From Thiomargarita sp. (GTDB taxonomy: Bacteria; Pseudomonadota; Gammaproteobacteria; Beggiatoales; Beggiatoaceae), in the NCBI GenBank assembly GCA_030618965.1, contig JAUXCJ010000088.1, positions 1 to 5,940 of the forward strand: a stretch of 5,940 bases of DNA, written 5' to 3'. Within the stretch, counting starts at the first letter, position 1; each line of letters starts with the position of its first letter. Below, in pieces: positions 4,184-5,940 of this stretch. The position numbers and the translations under genes are program-made. A model generated the notes under the pieces. The model ran no database searches. It was not told the origin of the DNA and saw only the letters and a program-made list of their open reading frames with translations.

Positions 4184-5940
4184 TAAACAAGCTCCTTTTG
4201 CTGTGTGCTGATGTCTTTTAATACATTGAACTCATGTTGAGCTACACCTTTTGTCGCACGTTCAGCCCAAGGGTCTGTTTGTGCATGTTTTTGTGATTCT
4301 AAAAATCTCTGATAGAGGATTTTGCGCTTATCGGCATCTTCAACGATCTTTTTCTGAATATGGGCTAATCCCACTCGTTCTATCCAAGGTGCAGTACGTT
4401 CTAGGTAATGTGCTTCTTCACGATACATCTGTAGAAAAGCACTACAATATTCTAAAACCTCTGCTTCGCTTTCCACTTTACAGAGTAAATCGGTGACGCG
4501 AACTTTTATACCTCCGTTGCCACCCACATGCAGTTCCCAGCCAGAATCTACCGCAACAACGCCAAAATCTTTAATGGTTGCTTCTGAACAATTTCGAGGA
4601 CAACCTGAAACGGCCATTTTGAATTTATGCGGAGTCCATGAACCCCAAGTCAATTTTTCCAGTTTAATGCCCATGCCTGTAGAATCTTGGGTTCCAAAAC
4701 GACACCAATCTGTGCCTACACAGGTTTTAACAGTTCGTAAGGCTTTACCGTAAGCATGTCCAGAGACTAAACCGACTTTATTGAGTTCTGCCCAAATACC
4801 TGGCAAGTCTTGTTTTTTTATACCTAAGAAGTCAATTCGTTGCCCACCAGTAAATTTAACTGTAGGTACATTAAACTTTTCAGCAACATCAGCCATTTGC
4901 CGTAATTGTTTCGGATTGGTAATTCCACCCCAAACACGCGGAACTACGGAATAAGTTCCATCCTTTTGAATATTGGCATGAATACGTTCATTAATATAGC
5001 GCGATTGGGAATCATCTTGATATTCCGCTGGCCATGCACATAGCAGGTAGTAGTTCAATGCTGGGCGACAAACATGACAACCATCTGGAGTTGTCCAGTT
5101 CATAAAGTTCATAACTTCCCTGATAGTGGTTAAATGCTGTTCCTTTATTACACGCTGTACATCAGCATGGGGGTATTCAGTACATCCACATAAGGGTTTG
5201 GTTTTCGGCGTTGCTGAATAATCGCTACCCAAGGTAAAGGCAAGTAATTGTTCAACTAAGGCAGTACAAGAACCACAAGAACTAGAGGCTTTGGTTTGGC
5301 TGCGTACCTCATCTAAAGTAAAGAGTTTTTTCTCAAAAATGGCATTAACTATTTCCCCTTTACAAACACCATTACAACCGCAAATTTCCGCATCATCACT
5401 CATCATGGACACAGCACCCGTCTCACTGTGTCCACTATCGCCTAAATGTGCTTGTCCAAAAAGTAAACGATCACGCTGGGCACTGATATCCACGTCATCA
5501 CGCATCAATTGAAAATACCAAGCCCCATCTATCGTATCACCATATAAAACAGCCCCTTTAATACGGTTATCTTCAACGACTATTTTTTTGTAAACACCTT
5601 GGCTGGGGTCTTGAAAAATCAGTTCTTCACTATTTTTTCCACCATGAAAATTGCCTGCTGAGAAAACATCAATACCAGTCACTTTCAATTTAGTCGAAGT
5701 GATAGAGCCTTCATAACGGGCATAACCCAGATTGGCTAAATGATTAGCACATACTTTGGCTTGTTCAAACAATGGAGCGACTAAACCATAAACTTTATGA
5801 CGATGTTGTACACATTCACCAACGGCATAAATACGTGGATCATAAGTTTGTAAGGTATCATTAACAATAATGCCTCGCTCAGAATAAAGTCCAGCTTTTT
5901 TAGCCAATTCAATATTAGGGCGAATACCCACTGCCATAAC
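4183..5940 (-). CDS. nirB: Nitrite reductase (NADH) large subunit, N-terminus beyond the window
   Basis: This is the large catalytic subunit of the ammonia-forming NADH nitrite reductase. About the C-terminal two thirds (585 residues) is present. The reading frame continues through the right edge, and the Met at 5937 is internal (V-M-A-V-G-I-R-P). Numbering from that Met, residues 1-60 end the FAD/NAD(P)H domain, with IYAVGEC at 36-42. Two BFD-type [2Fe-2S] modules follow, each with CxC and CxxC: Cys186/188/221/224, then Cys250/252/287/290. The sulfite/nitrite reductase ferredoxin-like half-domain spans about 325-400. The siroheme/[4Fe-4S] core has C-x5-C at 406/412 and C-x3-C at 446/450 (SGCPRNCSEA). 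The helical C-terminal tail typical of NirB follows (YLERTAPW, 511-518). Electrons pass from NADH through FAD and the clusters to siroheme. It shares one base with nirD downstream, and its promoter lies outside the window. No damage is visible. Confidence 0.96.
   Translation of the reverse strand, partial: VMAVGIRPNIELAKKAGLYSERGIIVNDTLQTYDPRIYAVGECVQHRHKVYGLVAPLFEQAKVCANHLANLGYARYEGSITSTKLKVTGIDVFSAGNFHGGKNSEELIFQDPSQGVYKKIVVEDNRIKGAVLYGDTIDGAWYFQLMRDDVDISAQRDRLLFGQAHLGDSGHSETGAVSMMSDDAEICGCNGVCKGEIVNAIFEKKLFTLDEVRSQTKASSSCGSCTALVEQLLAFTLGSDYSATPKTKPLCGCTEYPHADVQRVIKEQHLTTIREVMNFMNWTTPDGCHVCRPALNYYLLCAWPAEYQDDSQSRYINERIHANIQKDGTYSVVPRVWGGITNPKQLRQMADVAEKFNVPTVKFTGGQRIDFLGIKKQDLPGIWAELNKVGLVSGHAYGKALRTVKTCVGTDWCRFGTQDSTGMGIKLEKLTWGSWTPHKFKMAVSGCPRNCSEATIKDFGVVAVDSGWELHVGGNGGIKVRVTDLLCKVESEAEVLEYCSAFLQMYREEAHYLERTAPWIERVGLAHIQKKIVEDADKRKILYQRFLESQKHAQTDPWAERATKGVAQHEFNVLKDISTQQKELV
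4192..4196 (-). promoter_or_regulatory. Ribosome binding site of nirD, inside the end of nirB
   Basis: On the minus strand AGGAG lies eight bases before the nirD ATG, an ideal spacing. It falls within the last codons of nirB (Lys-Glu-Leu-Val-stop). Together with the TAATG overlap it fixes the nirD start and indicates translational coupling, which suits a subunit pair made in fixed ratio. Confidence 0.8.

Noticed and set aside
4251..4753. Two open frames of 81 and 86 codons on the plus strand opposite nirB
   Set aside because: They mirror conserved nirB coding sequence, including the siroheme motifs, and show no domain of their own.
5067..5082. C-H-V-C in NirB (residues 287-290) considered as a haem-type motif
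   Set aside because: It is not CxxCH, and its place and spacing match the second Cys pair of a BFD [2Fe-2S] module in a cytoplasmic enzyme.
1..5940. CRISPR arrays, insertion sequences, tRNA genes, toxin-antitoxin pairs, phage or defence genes
   Set aside because: I saw no regularly spaced repeats, transposase motifs, terminal inverted repeats, cloverleaf-like sequence or defence-type domains in any frame.

Overview
The window reads as ordinary chromosome of a Gram-negative bacterium, most likely a gammaproteobacterium of low to moderate G+C. It carries a lipid A flippase (MsbA family), an exported c-type cytochrome with a Sec-like signal, and a canonical NirB/NirD nitrite reductase. Filamentous sulfur oxidisers of the Thiotrichales type would fit the composition and gene content, but that is a guess; nothing here fixes the genus.

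Layout. Positions 1-1585 (+) hold most of an msbA-like ABC exporter; its first ~65 residues, including transmembrane helix 1, are not in the frame of the rest. After 30 bases comes a small membrane-anchored FHA-domain protein (1616-2182, +). An AT-rich 154-base gap with a long-looped inverted repeat precedes a 461-residue secreted di-haem cytochrome of the bacterial cytochrome c peroxidase/MauG superfamily (2337-3722, +). A 149-base gap with a perfect 12-bp hairpin separates it from the convergent nirB-nirD pair on the minus strand (nirD 3872-4183; nirB 4183 to the right edge, N-terminus outside). nirB and nirD overlap by one base.

How the genes work together. NirB and NirD form the cytoplasmic NADH-dependent, ammonia-forming siroheme nitrite reductase, and their overlap implies translational coupling. 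MsbA flips lipid A-core across the inner membrane. The FHA protein may be co-transcribed with it, but no functional link is evident. The di-haem protein acts in the periplasm and has no obvious partner gene here.

The most interesting item is the di-haem protein. Aligned by eye to remembered Pseudomonas CcpA and MauG sequences, it keeps the catalytic Gln/Glu pair. The distal His is replaced by Glu, the inter-haem Trp by His, and the distal ligand of the electron-transfer haem (Met in CCP, Tyr in MauG) by His. It also has an insertion and a strongly cationic segment. I see no CRISPR array, transposon, tRNA, rRNA or defence system.
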